Shown here: positions 51,168 through 59,610 of the stretch, in pieces
How positions within the stretch are numbered: the stretch's first letter is position 1
Layout: the number at the start of each line of letters is the position of its first letter
Origin: Aureibacter tunicatorum
GTDB taxonomy: Bacteria > Bacteroidota > Bacteroidia > Cytophagales > Cyclobacteriaceae
DNA: 64,000 nt
Direction: 5' to 3'
Assembly: GCF_036492635.1 (NCBI RefSeq)
Contig: NZ_AP025305.1
Span: forward strand, 3,286,001 to 3,350,000
Made by a program: the position numbers and the translations under genes
The notes under the pieces: generated by a model
Databases searched by the model: none
Seen by the model: the letters and a program-made list of their open reading frames with translations, nothing else
What the model was told of the DNA's origin: nothing

Positions 51168-52082
51168 CTACCCAACCCTAAATGATGTCATAGAGATAGA
51201 CCCTCCCACGCATTTATCATTGAAAATATCTATTTCTTCACGATCGCCTTGCAAAGCCAAAGCGTAAAGCATAGGAAAATAATGATCGGGAGTTGGAATG
51301 GCCAATCTGGCAGCTTTTCCTAGTTTTTCATAATTGATCAAGCTCTCATGCTCTTTGCTTAAAATCAGCTTTTTGAATTTTTCATCTATTTCCAGTGCCC
51401 AATCATAGCCAAACTCGCTATTGATACTGCTCATCGACAATGGCATTCCTTTAGGAGCTCCAGCTTTGCGAAGATTATGAACCATATTTCCACTCCCCAA
51501 TATCAATACTCCTTTTTTTCGAAGATAGGCCAACTGCTTCCCGAGCTCGTAATGGTACTGAGCAGGCTTATGATAATCTATGCTCATCTGCAAAACAGGT
51601 ATATCAGCATCAGGGTACATTTGACGAGCTATTGTCCAGCAACCATGGTCCATGCCCCAGTCATGATCCATTCCAATGGAGTAGTCCTCAGCCAAATACG
51701 TTTTAATCCGTCCTGCCAATACAGGATCTCCCGGAGCTGAATATTGAACATCATACAATTCCTGCGAAAAATTGCCAAAATCATGGATCGTTTTCGGCTC
51801 TTTCATAGCCGTGACAGCAGTTCCTCTAGTCAACCAATGCGCAGAAATACAAAGTATAGCTTTTGGCCGTGGAATTTCTTCAGCTAGTTTTGTCCAGTAA
51901 TTGCTAAATTCATTGCTTTCTATGCCGTTGGTTGGACTTCCGTGGCCGATAAACAAGGCCGGCATTGCCTTGCCATTTGATTTTAAACTTGTTTTCATAT
52001 CCGACAAATATTGTGCGGCGGGCATCAATGGAGCTGAAAGGCCCAACATCGACATTTTCGCCATGAACTTTCTTCTCTTCAT
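51168..52082 (-). CDS. ygiD: 4,5-DOPA dioxygenase extradiol
   Basis: 304 residues, class III extradiol ring-cleavage dioxygenase of the YgiD/LigB group. Metal ligands: ALFIGHGSPTNGI (His), CISAHWLTRGT (His), DHDWGMDHGCWTI with the catalytic His, and GSGNMVHNLR (His). An N-terminal twin-arginine-like MKRRKFMAKMSMLGLSAPLM stretch suggests Tat export, which is unusual for YgiD. It is followed by the YceI gene in the same orientation, 3 bp away (yceI upstream), so both are likely one transcript. Confidence 0.93.
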   Translation of the reverse strand: MKRRKFMAKMSMLGLSAPLMPAAQYLSDMKTSLKSNGKAMPALFIGHGSPTNGIESNEFSNYWTKLAEEIPRPKAILCISAHWLTRGTAVTAMKEPKTIHDFGNFSQELYDVQYSAPGDPVLAGRIKTYLAEDYSIGMDHDWGMDHGCWTIARQMYPDADIPVLQMSIDYHKPAQYHYELGKQLAYLRKKGVLILGSGNMVHNLRKAGAPKGMPLSMSSINSEFGYDWALEIDEKFKKLILSKEHESLINYEKLGKAARLAIPTPDHYFPMLYALALQGDREEIDIFNDKCVGGSISMTSFRVG

Positions 52083-52085
52083 TGA

Positions 52086-52616
52086 TTACTTATTTTCCTC
52101 CAGCACGCAAATGATATTCACATCAACTGTTTTCCCAACCATAAAACCTCCACTGGGACCTAAATCAAAATCCTTTCGTTGGATTGTAAATTTTCCGTTC
52201 AAAGTATTTTCATCATAGGCGAATGGAATGGTTACTTGTTTTGTCACCCCTAGCATAGTCAACTCACCGGCAACTTCATAACCATCTCCAGACTTTTCAA
52301 CTGTAGTCGAACTAAAGCAAATCTCAGGAAACTTCTCAACATAAAAAAAATCCTCCTTCTTCAAATGCTTATCTCTGCCATTGTTTTCAGTATCAACAGA
52401 AGCCGCGTCCACGCATACGTTAAAACTCGCATTCTCCAAATTATCTGGACTAAACCTCACCTGCCCATTCATCCCCCCAAAGCTTCCATCCACTGACCCA
52501 AAGCCCATATTGGAGACTTCAAACTTTACTTGGGAAGATTCAGAAACTATAGTTTGAGCATTTGCCACCATTAAGCCAGCAACAAAAAATGCCATTGCCA
52601 AAATTATTTTTTTCAT
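52086..52616 (-). CDS. YceI-family periplasmic lipid-binding protein
   Basis: 176 residues with signal peptide (LAMAFFVAGLMVANAQ). The mature lipocalin-like barrel shows SQVKFEVSNMGFGSVDGSF, FSPDNLENASFNVCVDAASV, FFYVEKFPEICFSSTTVEK and LTMLGVTKQVTIPFAY, the standard YceI blocks. YceI proteins bind isoprenoid-type lipids in the periplasm. Here it sits between a Crp-family regulator and the DOPA dioxygenase, an arrangement that suggests regulation by that Crp protein. Confidence 0.92.
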   Translation of the reverse strand: MKKIILAMAFFVAGLMVANAQTIVSESSQVKFEVSNMGFGSVDGSFGGMNGQVRFSPDNLENASFNVCVDAASVDTENNGRDKHLKKEDFFYVEKFPEICFSSTTVEKSGDGYEVAGELTMLGVTKQVTIPFAYDENTLNGKFTIQRKDFDLGPSGGFMVGKTVDVNIICVLEENK

Positions 52617-52703
52617 AACCTAAATGTTTATCTTGATTGAGTATATGCCAAAAGTCCCATAACTTCAGCACTTACGCATTCACCTAGGTTAATAAATAGC
52701 TAG

Positions 52704-53213
52704 TCATTCAAGCTTTTTAGCCGAATTGCTACGAATTCTACTCAATGCTTGCGGTGTGATACCCAAATACGAAGCAATCATTCGTTGAGGCACTCGTTGT
52801 GTCAAGCCAGGGTACATTTCTAAAAAATGCTCATATCGTTCCAAAGCGGAAGAGCTCATCTGCATTAAAATACGGTTCTGCAATACGCCGATTCTCTTAA
52901 GCAATTTTTCCACGCCTGCTTTAATTTCTTGATTAGAAAATGCGTCTATAGTTTCATCAATCACCAGCACTTCCGACGCTTCTAGAGCATCAATAAAGAG
53001 ATTCGTTTCCTTAGAGTGATTGATCGCATATACATCTCCAATGATCCATCCCTCAGGCGCCAACAAAAAAATATGCTCTTTGCCTTTAGCGTCAATCACA
53101 TATGAACGCAACAGACCCTTTTTAACAAAATAACTGCGTAAAGTTTCGTCTCCCTCACGCTGAAGAATATCGCCTTTACTCACTTTCTTTAATGTGAATT
53201 CTGAAAAATCCAT
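52704..53213 (-). CDS. Crp/Fnr-family transcriptional regulator
   Basis: 169 residues. Short cyclic-nucleotide-binding-like roll (FTLKKVSKGDILQREGDETLRSYFV and IFLLAPEGWIIGDVY) and the C-terminal helix-turn-helix MIASYLGITPQALSRIRSN, as in the cassette Crp protein at 676-1254. Probably an autogenous regulator of the yceI-ygiD genes 87 bp downstream on the same strand. Ligand unknown. Confidence 0.88.
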   Translation of the reverse strand: MDFSEFTLKKVSKGDILQREGDETLRSYFVKKGLLRSYVIDAKGKEHIFLLAPEGWIIGDVYAINHSKETNLFIDALEASEVLVIDETIDAFSNQEIKAGVEKLLKRIGVLQNRILMQMSSSALERYEHFLEMYPGLTQRVPQRMIASYLGITPQALSRIRSNSAKKLE

Positions 53214-53416
53214 GCGCGTTTATTTCATAATGCAGTGCTAATATAAAAAATGATTTGAACAAATTACTACAAACTCATTTAACCTATATCCATAATAAGT
53301 TCATTATAACTCGATAAAAAATACAGAAAAAATCACACATAAAACAAAACACCTTTTAATTAATAAAAAATTCTCTTAATTTATCTCTAATAACTTACTC
53401 ACTAGACTGCACAAAT

Positions 53417-54784
53417 ATGAATAAAACACTATCACTAATACTAATTCTATCACTGTTTATTTTTCAAGCATGCAATGAGCAAACTAACGAACTTGACAAC
53501 CAACAACCAAACACTCCTTCCGATGAAGAGTCAATTGCCAATAGAAACTCAATCAATTTGAATATTTATGGACAAATGAATGATGTCTACCTATGGAGAA
53601 CTGAAATGCCTTTATTGAGCAATTTGGACACAGCTCAAAACCCCAGAAGCTTTTTCGATCATTTGATATACAAAGAAGACGATCGCTGGTCATACATTAC
53701 CGACGAATATCAAACGTTTGTAAACTCGCTTCAAGGCATTGAAAAATCATTCGGATTTCAAATCTTGCCCTATTTAAAAGCTTCCGACTCGGATGAAATA
53801 ATCGGGGAAATAGCTTTTGTGGAGCCCAATACCCCTGCCAGCGAAGTGGAAATAAAGAGAGGTGAAAGAATTGTCAAAGTCAATGGCTCAACCATCAATC
53901 GAGACAATTACATTGAATTGCTTTATGAGACAGATCCTATGAATCTTACTCTCCAACAAGTCAACGCTCAAGGCCTAGTTCTTTCGGAAAGAGAAGTTAG
54001 CATTTCAGGAGTAGAGCTGCAATCCGATCCTTTTTTGATAAATAAAACTATTGAATATGGCGGGCGCAAAATCGGCTACTTGGTATTCAATTCATTTATA
54101 CATGAAACTTTCGACGAAAAACTTCAAAACATATTCGACGACTTCAAAGGGCAAGGCGTAACGGAATTCATTCTAGACCTAAGATATAATTCAGGAGGAA
54201 GCGTAAAAACAGCCAACATGCTCGCGGACTTGTTAGCTCCTAGCATGTACGATGGAGCTTTATTCACTCAAAAAATATGGAATGACCGATACAATGAATA
54301 TTTCATTCAAGAAGAGGGTGAAAACTCCGAAGCTCTTAAAGATTTTATTTCTCAAAACAGAAACAATTTGGAGCTTAGCAGACTGTACATAATCACTGAC
54401 AGATACACAGCTTCAGCTAGCGAACTAATCATCAATGGCCTTTCTCCATACTTGAATGTAATATTAGTAGGCAGAACGACAGCAGGCAAATACACTGCTT
54501 CTATTACTCTGCAAAACGATGTGGATGAAAATTGGGCAATACAACCAATTGTCTACAAGAGCGCCAATGCGCTTGGCAACACGGATTACGGAGATGGGTT
54601 CATTCCTTTATTTGAAGTTAGAGATGATTTTCAGCACCAACTAGGCGATCCTGAAGAGGCAAGACTGGCTACAGCTCTCAGCGATATAACAGGAATCGCT
54701 GCCAGAAAAACTTTCGATCAATCAACCATAAGAGAATCTCTTCCTATACCTAAGGACGACAGAATGTTTGATGAATTAAAATAA
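53417..54784 (+). CDS. S41-family peptidase lipoprotein
   Basis: 455 residues with a lipoprotein signal (LILILSLFIFQACNE). A PDZ-type segment at ~130-170 (GEIAFVEPNTPASEVEIKRG then ERIVKVNG) precedes the S41 catalytic region: GRKIGYLVFNSF, FILDLRYNSGGSVKTANMLA, YTASASELIINGL with the Ser nucleophile, and GRTTAGKYTASITL with the general-base Lys. C-terminal-processing-protease type enzyme at the periplasmic face. Stand-alone and followed by a strong terminator. Confidence 0.92.
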   Translation: MNKTLSLILILSLFIFQACNEQTNELDNQQPNTPSDEESIANRNSINLNIYGQMNDVYLWRTEMPLLSNLDTAQNPRSFFDHLIYKEDDRWSYITDEYQTFVNSLQGIEKSFGFQILPYLKASDSDEIIGEIAFVEPNTPASEVEIKRGERIVKVNGSTINRDNYIELLYETDPMNLTLQQVNAQGLVLSEREVSISGVELQSDPFLINKTIEYGGRKIGYLVFNSFIHETFDEKLQNIFDDFKGQGVTEFILDLRYNSGGSVKTANMLADLLAPSMYDGALFTQKIWNDRYNEYFIQEEGENSEALKDFISQNRNNLELSRLYIITDRYTASASELIINGLSPYLNVILVGRTTAGKYTASITLQNDVDENWAIQPIVYKSANALGNTDYGDGFIPLFEVRDDFQHQLGDPEEARLATALSDITGIAARKTFDQSTIRESLPIPKDDRMFDELK

Positions 54785-54791
54785 TAAATAC

Positions 54792-54825
54792 TATGCGGTA
54801 TCATTCCAATCTATGATACCGCATA
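54792..54825 (+). terminator. Terminator after the S41 peptidase gene
   Basis: TATGCGGTATCAT pairs perfectly with ATGATACCGCATA over an 8-base loop. Confidence 0.75.
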
Positions 54826-54973
54826 CTTAATAGAATCATTTACACGCATTTTTTTATCGTATTTGATAATATTTTATCATATATTTCATAAGCACTTGCA
54901 TATCATTTTAAATTCTCCAATATTTTCAGAAAAAAGCTTGGTTGAAAGCCTTTTATTGCAAATATTTGTGTAA

Positions 54974-55051
54974 GTGAAGAGATACACACACATATCGCCC
55001 CTCAATGCAACTGCGCATGCACACGCGCGTCATTTCCATCATTCCCTTTGA
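54974..55051 (+). CDS. hisL: His-rich leader peptide of the histidine operon
   Basis: A 25-codon ORF with GTG start, preceded directly by an in-frame TAA, containing six His codons, five of them in the nine-residue stretch HAHARHFHH (residues 15-23). It ends 125 bp before hisG. CCCCTC (54998-55003) and GAGGGG (55050-55055) can pair across the His-codon run. A -7-like AATATTTG with TTG 20 bp upstream lies just before it, which would make the message nearly leaderless, so the true start of transcription may be further up. The composition is what a ribosome-stalling leader for histidine needs; the attenuator stems themselves are not resolved. Confidence 0.65.
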   Translation: MKRYTHISPLNATAHAHARHFHHSL

Positions 55052-55175
55052 GGGGAATTAAGCATCATATTATCTAGACTCAACTGAGGTTCTATTCCTC
55101 ATGATCTAATGCCCGAAAAGCATTGGAAACACTTTCGTATTTAAAATACTGTACTATAAACATCCTTTTTTTACC
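55052..55175 (+). promoter_or_regulatory. hisG leader region (possible attenuator)
   Basis: Contains candidate hairpins TGAGG-TTCTATT-CCTCA (about 55085-55105) and AATGC-CCGAAAA-GCATT (about 55110-55127), and a T7 run at 55166-55172 next to the hisG start. No single strong terminator stem abuts the T run, so the mechanism is unclear. Confidence 0.4.
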
Positions 55176-56033
55176 ATGACTACTATTAGAATCGCCATTC
55201 AAAAGAAAGGCAGACTCAGCGATGAATCCATCAAATTGCTTAAAGAATGCGGCATCAAATTCAGCAACGGAACAGGCAAGCTTAAAGCCAAAGCGTCCAA
55301 CTTTCCTGTCGAGTTTTTATTCCTAAGAGACGATGACATACCAGGCTATGTAGCTGACGGTGTGGCGGATCTGGGAATCGTAGGTTTGAATGAAGCCGTG
55401 GAAAAAGACAAAAACACTGATATTGTCAAAGAGCTTGGATTCTCTAAATGCAGACTTTCATTAGCTATTCCAAAAGATAAAGATTATCCTGGCCTGCAAT
55501 ATTTCGAAGGACAAAGTGTCGCAACATCATATCCTAAAATTCTTGAAGACTACTTCAAGGAAAAGGGAATCAACGCCGACATTCACGAAATCAGCGGTTC
55601 GGTTGAAATTGCTCCTAGTATTGGTCTAGCCGTAGGTATATGCGATATTGTAAGCACAGGAAGCACGCTTATGAGCAATGGTCTTAAGGAAGTTGAGGAA
55701 ATCTTCTATTCTCAAGCGGTGCTTTTAGGCCACAAGGATCTTCCTGCGGAGAAACAAGCGATATTGAATAAACTTTTGTTTAGAATTGACGCGGTTCAAG
55801 AAGGCAAAACGAAGAAGTATATCATGCTTAATGCTCCAAATCATTCTTTAGATCAAATCATTGAAATCTTGCCGGGCGTTAAAAGCCCTACCATCACTCC
55901 GTTGAAGTCAGAAGGATGGAGTTCTGTTCAGGCAGTTATCAACGAAGATGATTTCTGGGAAGTAATCGAAGGCCTTAAAGCCAATGGAGCTGAAGGCATA
56001 CTTGTTCTTCCAATCGAAAAAATGATTGCCTAA
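55176..56033 (+). CDS. hisG: ATP phosphoribosyltransferase, long form
   Basis: 285 residues: the long HisG with catalytic domains I-II (IRIAIQKKGRLSDESIKLL, GVADLGIVGLNEAVEK, CDIVSTGSTLMSNGLKEVE) and the C-terminal ACT-like regulatory domain (~215-285, TPLKSEGWSSVQAVINED). It joins ATP and PRPP in the first step of histidine synthesis and is normally feedback-inhibited through the C-terminal domain. First gene of the hisGDCB operon behind the His-rich leader; hisD starts 24 bp after its stop. Confidence 0.97.
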   Translation: MTTIRIAIQKKGRLSDESIKLLKECGIKFSNGTGKLKAKASNFPVEFLFLRDDDIPGYVADGVADLGIVGLNEAVEKDKNTDIVKELGFSKCRLSLAIPKDKDYPGLQYFEGQSVATSYPKILEDYFKEKGINADIHEISGSVEIAPSIGLAVGICDIVSTGSTLMSNGLKEVEEIFYSQAVLLGHKDLPAEKQAILNKLLFRIDAVQEGKTKKYIMLNAPNHSLDQIIEILPGVKSPTITPLKSEGWSSVQAVINEDDFWEVIEGLKANGAEGILVLPIEKMIA

Positions 56034-56057
56034 TCCTCAACTTTAAGGATATAATTC

Positions 56058-57353
56058 ATGGAAAAATTCATTGAACCCAACATAAATGACTGGCCGGAGC
56101 TTATCAGCCGACCAGTCAAAAATTTTGATGACATCAAGAAAATCGTCCAGCCGGTGCTTGACAAAATCAAACATGAAGGTGATTCAGCGCTCAAAGAATT
56201 TACGCAAAAATTCGATGGAGCTGAAATAAATGATTTCTTGGTATCAACTGAAGAGTTGGACAAAGCCTCGTCACTCGTTTCTCAAGAGTTGAAAGAAGCT
56301 TTGCAACTTGCAAAAAACAATATCGAAAAGTTTCACGCTGCTCAAGCTGATGAAGTTTTGACAGTGGAAACCATGCCCGGAGTTAGTTGCGTTAGAAAAA
56401 GCGTTGCTATCCGCAAAGTAGGCTTGTATATTCCAGGAGGCACAGCGCCGCTTTTCTCAACGGTTTTAATGCTAGCTATCCCGGCAAAAATCGCTGGATG
56501 CAAAGAAATCGTTCTTTGCACACCTCCTAACAAAGAAGGAAACATACACCCAGCTATTCTTTACGCGGCAAAGCTCACAGGCATAAATACTGTTATCAAG
56601 GCCGGTGGAGCGCAAGCGGTTGCGGCGATGGCTTTCGGCACAGAATCCGTGCCTAAAGTGGACAAGATATTCGGGCCGGGCAATCAATACGTTACTGCGG
56701 CCAAACAAATCGTCAGCCAGTCTGAAAAAGTAGCGATTGACATGCCGGCAGGACCTTCAGAAGTGGCCGTTTATGCTGATGCTGCTTCGATCCCATCCTT
56801 TGTCGCTTCAGATTTGCTTTCACAAGCCGAACACGGTGTAGACAGTCAGGTAATATTAGTAGCGGACACCGAAAAAACCGTAGATGAAATCAATGACGCT
56901 GTTGCCGAGCAATTAGAGCTACTTTCTAGAAAAGACATTGCCATTGAAGCTTTGAAAAACAGCCGCGCTTTTGTCATCAACAACAAACAAACTGCTATTG
57001 ATTTCTTGAATGAATATGCAGCGGAACACTTGATATTAGCAAATGAAGACGCTGATGATGTAGCGGAACAAATCATAAATGCAGGATCTGTATTTATAGG
57101 AAACTTCACGCCGGAATCAGCCGGAGACTACGCATCAGGCACAAATCACACACTACCGACAAATGGTTACGCCAATGCGTACAGTGGAGTATCATTGGAT
57201 AGTTTTGTAAAGAAAATCACTTTCCAAAAGATTACTAAAGAAGGAATAAAAGCCATAGGTCCAAGCATTGAACTCATGGCTGAAGAAGAGCAACTAGATG
57301 CTCATAAGAATGCTGTTACTTTGAGACTTAAATATTTACAGGAAAATGTTTAA
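56058..57353 (+). CDS. hisD: Histidinol dehydrogenase
   Basis: 431 residues, standard length. Motifs: GLYIPGGTAPLFSTVLMLA, KIFGPGNQYVTAAKQIV, DMPAGPSEVAVYAD, LLSQAEHGVDSQVILV with the zinc and catalytic residues, NEYAAEHLIL and FTPESAGDYASGTNHTLPT. It oxidises L-histidinol to L-histidine with two NAD. Its last 8 bases overlap the start of hisC, so the two are translationally coupled. Confidence 0.97.
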   Translation: MEKFIEPNINDWPELISRPVKNFDDIKKIVQPVLDKIKHEGDSALKEFTQKFDGAEINDFLVSTEELDKASSLVSQELKEALQLAKNNIEKFHAAQADEVLTVETMPGVSCVRKSVAIRKVGLYIPGGTAPLFSTVLMLAIPAKIAGCKEIVLCTPPNKEGNIHPAILYAAKLTGINTVIKAGGAQAVAAMAFGTESVPKVDKIFGPGNQYVTAAKQIVSQSEKVAIDMPAGPSEVAVYADAASIPSFVASDLLSQAEHGVDSQVILVADTEKTVDEINDAVAEQLELLSRKDIAIEALKNSRAFVINNKQTAIDFLNEYAAEHLILANEDADDVAEQIINAGSVFIGNFTPESAGDYASGTNHTLPTNGYANAYSGVSLDSFVKKITFQKITKEGIKAIGPSIELMAEEEQLDAHKNAVTLRLKYLQENV

Positions 57354-58410
57354 TCCGGAAAATATATTAAGAGCGCATCTCAAGGGTCTTAAGCCTTATA
57401 CCTCTGCCCGCGACGAGTTTTCCGGGCAGGCCAAGGTATTCGTTGACGCCAATGAGAATGCTGAAGGATCTGTTTGCGACATTGCAGTTAATCGTTATCC
57501 CGATCCCTATCAACAGACTGTAAAAGCCAAAATCAGCCAAATTCAAAATGTTCCTGCTGAGAATATTTTCCTCGGCAATGGCAGCGATGAAGCGATAGAT
57601 TTGCTTTACAGAGCATTTTGCGAACCGGGCAAAGACCATGTGCTTGTACTACCGCCTACGTATGGGATGTACCAAGTTAGCGCTGATATCAATGGCATCG
57701 AGACTCGCAAAGTTTCTTTAACTGAAGATTTTCAGATTGATCTTCCGAAGACCTTGGAAGCGATCAACGAGCGTACCAAGATTATTTTCCTTTGCACGCC
57801 AAATAACCCAACGGGCAATCTATTGAAAATCGATGACATTGAAGCTGTTCTTCGCGCCAGTCAAAACATAGTGGTGGTCGATGAGGCTTATATCGACTTT
57901 GCCGATCAAGAGTCTTGGAACCAAAGACTTGAAGAGTTTCCAAATCTGATCGTCATCCAGACATTTAGCAAATCTTGGGGAATGGCAGGCCTGCGTCTTG
58001 GGATGGCTTTCGCCAGCAAAGAGGTTATAGATATTTTGAACAAAATCAAGCCTCCTTACAATATCAATGAGCTTACTCAGCGACATGCCGGTGATGCCCT
58101 TGATAATCATGAAGGCATGAAAGCATCAGTTAAAACTGTCCTTGATGAAAGGTCCAAGCTGAAGTCTGCTTTATTGGAGCTTAACGACGTTCAGCATATT
58201 TATCCTTCTGACGCTAACTTTCTTTTGATTAAAATCAAACATGCTCGAAAAAAATATGAGCAGCTGCTGAATGAGGGCATAGTCGTTCGTGATCGATCAA
58301 AAGTCGAATTGTGTGAAGAATGTTTAAGAATTTCGATAGGAACAGCTTCAGAAAATGAATTAATCATCGAAGCCTTGAAGAAAATAGAGTCAAGCACTCA
58401 AGAAGCTTAA
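57346..58410 (+). CDS. hisC: Histidinol-phosphate aminotransferase
   Basis: 354 residues, class-I/II PLP aminotransferase. [47 protein letters not shown] and [13 protein letters not shown] with the PLP-binding Lys in FSKSWG. It transaminates imidazole acetol phosphate. The start overlaps hisD by 8 bp; hisB follows after 20 bp. Confidence 0.97.
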   Translation: MFNPENILRAHLKGLKPYTSARDEFSGQAKVFVDANENAEGSVCDIAVNRYPDPYQQTVKAKISQIQNVPAENIFLGNGSDEAIDLLYRAFCEPGKDHVLVLPPTYGMYQVSADINGIETRKVSLTEDFQIDLPKTLEAINERTKIIFLCTPNNPTGNLLKIDDIEAVLRASQNIVVVDEAYIDFADQESWNQRLEEFPNLIVIQTFSKSWGMAGLRLGMAFASKEVIDILNKIKPPYNINELTQRHAGDALDNHEGMKASVKTVLDERSKLKSALLELNDVQHIYPSDANFLLIKIKHARKKYEQLLNEGIVVRDRSKVELCEECLRISIGTASENELIIEALKKIESSTQEA

Positions 58411-58430
58411 ACTCAAAAGAAAATACAGCC

Positions 58431-59534
58431 ATGAAAAAGAAAGTATTATTTATAGACAGAGACGGAACGATCATCTTCGAGCCTATCGAAGACCAGCAAG
58501 TCGATTCTCTAGAAAAATTGGAGTTTCTGCCTAAAGCAATCAGCGCTTTGAGAAAAATAGCTGAGCAAACTGATTACGAACTGGTCATGGTAACTAATCA
58601 GGACGGTTTGGGCACAGACTCTTTTCCGGAAGACACATTTTGGCCTGCTCAGAACAAAATGTTGAAAACCTTGGAAAACGAAGGAATACACTTTGCGAAA
58701 ATCCATGTTGACAAGACATTCGCTCATGAAAATGCTCCTACGCGCAAGCCGGGGACAGCTCTCTTAACCGAATATTTCTCTGAAGAATATGATCTAGCGA
58801 ATTCTTATGTGATTGGAGACAGATTGACGGATGTCCAATTAGCCGAAAACTTAGGCTCAAAGAGCATTTACATCAGTGAAGATACTTCAGCCCAAGCGGA
58901 CTTGATTACTATGGATTGGGATGAAATCTTTAGATTCCTCGCTTCCAATACGCGATCGACAACAATCCAAAGAACAACCAAAGAAACAGATATTCTCATC
59001 AAACTGAACTTGGACGGCACTGGCCAATCGGATATCTCTACAGGAATGGGATTCTTTGACCATATGCTGCATCAATTGGCTTATCACTCTGGCGCAGACT
59101 TAACGATTCAAGTTAAGGGCGATTTGCACATTGACGAGCACCACACCATCGAGGACACGGCTCTAGCGCTAGGCGAAGCTTACTTGAAAGCTCTTGGAAA
59201 CAAGAAAGGAATAAATCGCTATGGGTTCTTCATTTTGCCGATGGATGATGTTTTAGCTCAAGTAGCTATCGACTTCAGCGGCAGGCCATGGACAATGTGG
59301 GATTGCGAATACAAAAGAGAGAAAGTCGGCCAAATGCCTACAGAAATGTTCTATCATTTCTTCAAGTCATTCTCCGACACTTCCAAATGCAATCTGAATA
59401 TCAAAGCAGAAGGTCCTAACGAGCATCACAAGATCGAAGGCACATTCAAAGCCTTGGCAAAAGCCATAAAAATGGCAGTAGCCATCGATCCTAAATTCAA
59501 AAACGTATTGCCTTCCACTAAGGGGATGCTATAA
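58431..59534 (+). CDS. hisB: Bifunctional histidinol-phosphatase/imidazoleglycerol-phosphate dehydratase
   Basis: 367 residues in two parts. Residues 1-165 are a HAD phosphatase with nucleophile Asp in [21 protein letters not shown] and [14 protein letters not shown]. Residues ~185-367 are the IGP dehydratase with [33 protein letters not shown] (metal His-rich motifs), DFSGRPW and [16 protein letters not shown]. This gives steps 7 and 9 of the pathway. Last gene of the operon, followed at once by a strong terminator. Confidence 0.97.
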   Translation: MKKKVLFIDRDGTIIFEPIEDQQVDSLEKLEFLPKAISALRKIAEQTDYELVMVTNQDGLGTDSFPEDTFWPAQNKMLKTLENEGIHFAKIHVDKTFAHENAPTRKPGTALLTEYFSEEYDLANSYVIGDRLTDVQLAENLGSKSIYISEDTSAQADLITMDWDEIFRFLASNTRSTTIQRTTKETDILIKLNLDGTGQSDISTGMGFFDHMLHQLAYHSGADLTIQVKGDLHIDEHHTIEDTALALGEAYLKALGNKKGINRYGFFILPMDDVLAQVAIDFSGRPWTMWDCEYKREKVGQMPTEMFYHFFKSFSDTSKCNLNIKAEGPNEHHKIEGTFKALAKAIKMAVAIDPKFKNVLPSTKGML

Positions 59535-59536
59535 AC

Positions 59537-59571
59537 AAAACCCCATGCTGAACAATTTAGCATGGGGTTTT
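59537..59571 (+). terminator. Terminator of hisGDCB
   Basis: AAAACCCCATGCT pairs with AGCATGGGGTTTT over a 9-base loop. Confidence 0.92.
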
Positions 59572-59610
59572 CTATGTATAAACAATTTTGCTGAATATAA
59601 TTCGCAAGAG

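Noticed and set aside
55004-55070. Alternative leader ORF starting at the ATG inside the His-rich frame
   Set aside because: It reads MQLRMHTRV in another frame with only one His; the frame with six His codons is far more informative, although its start is GTG.
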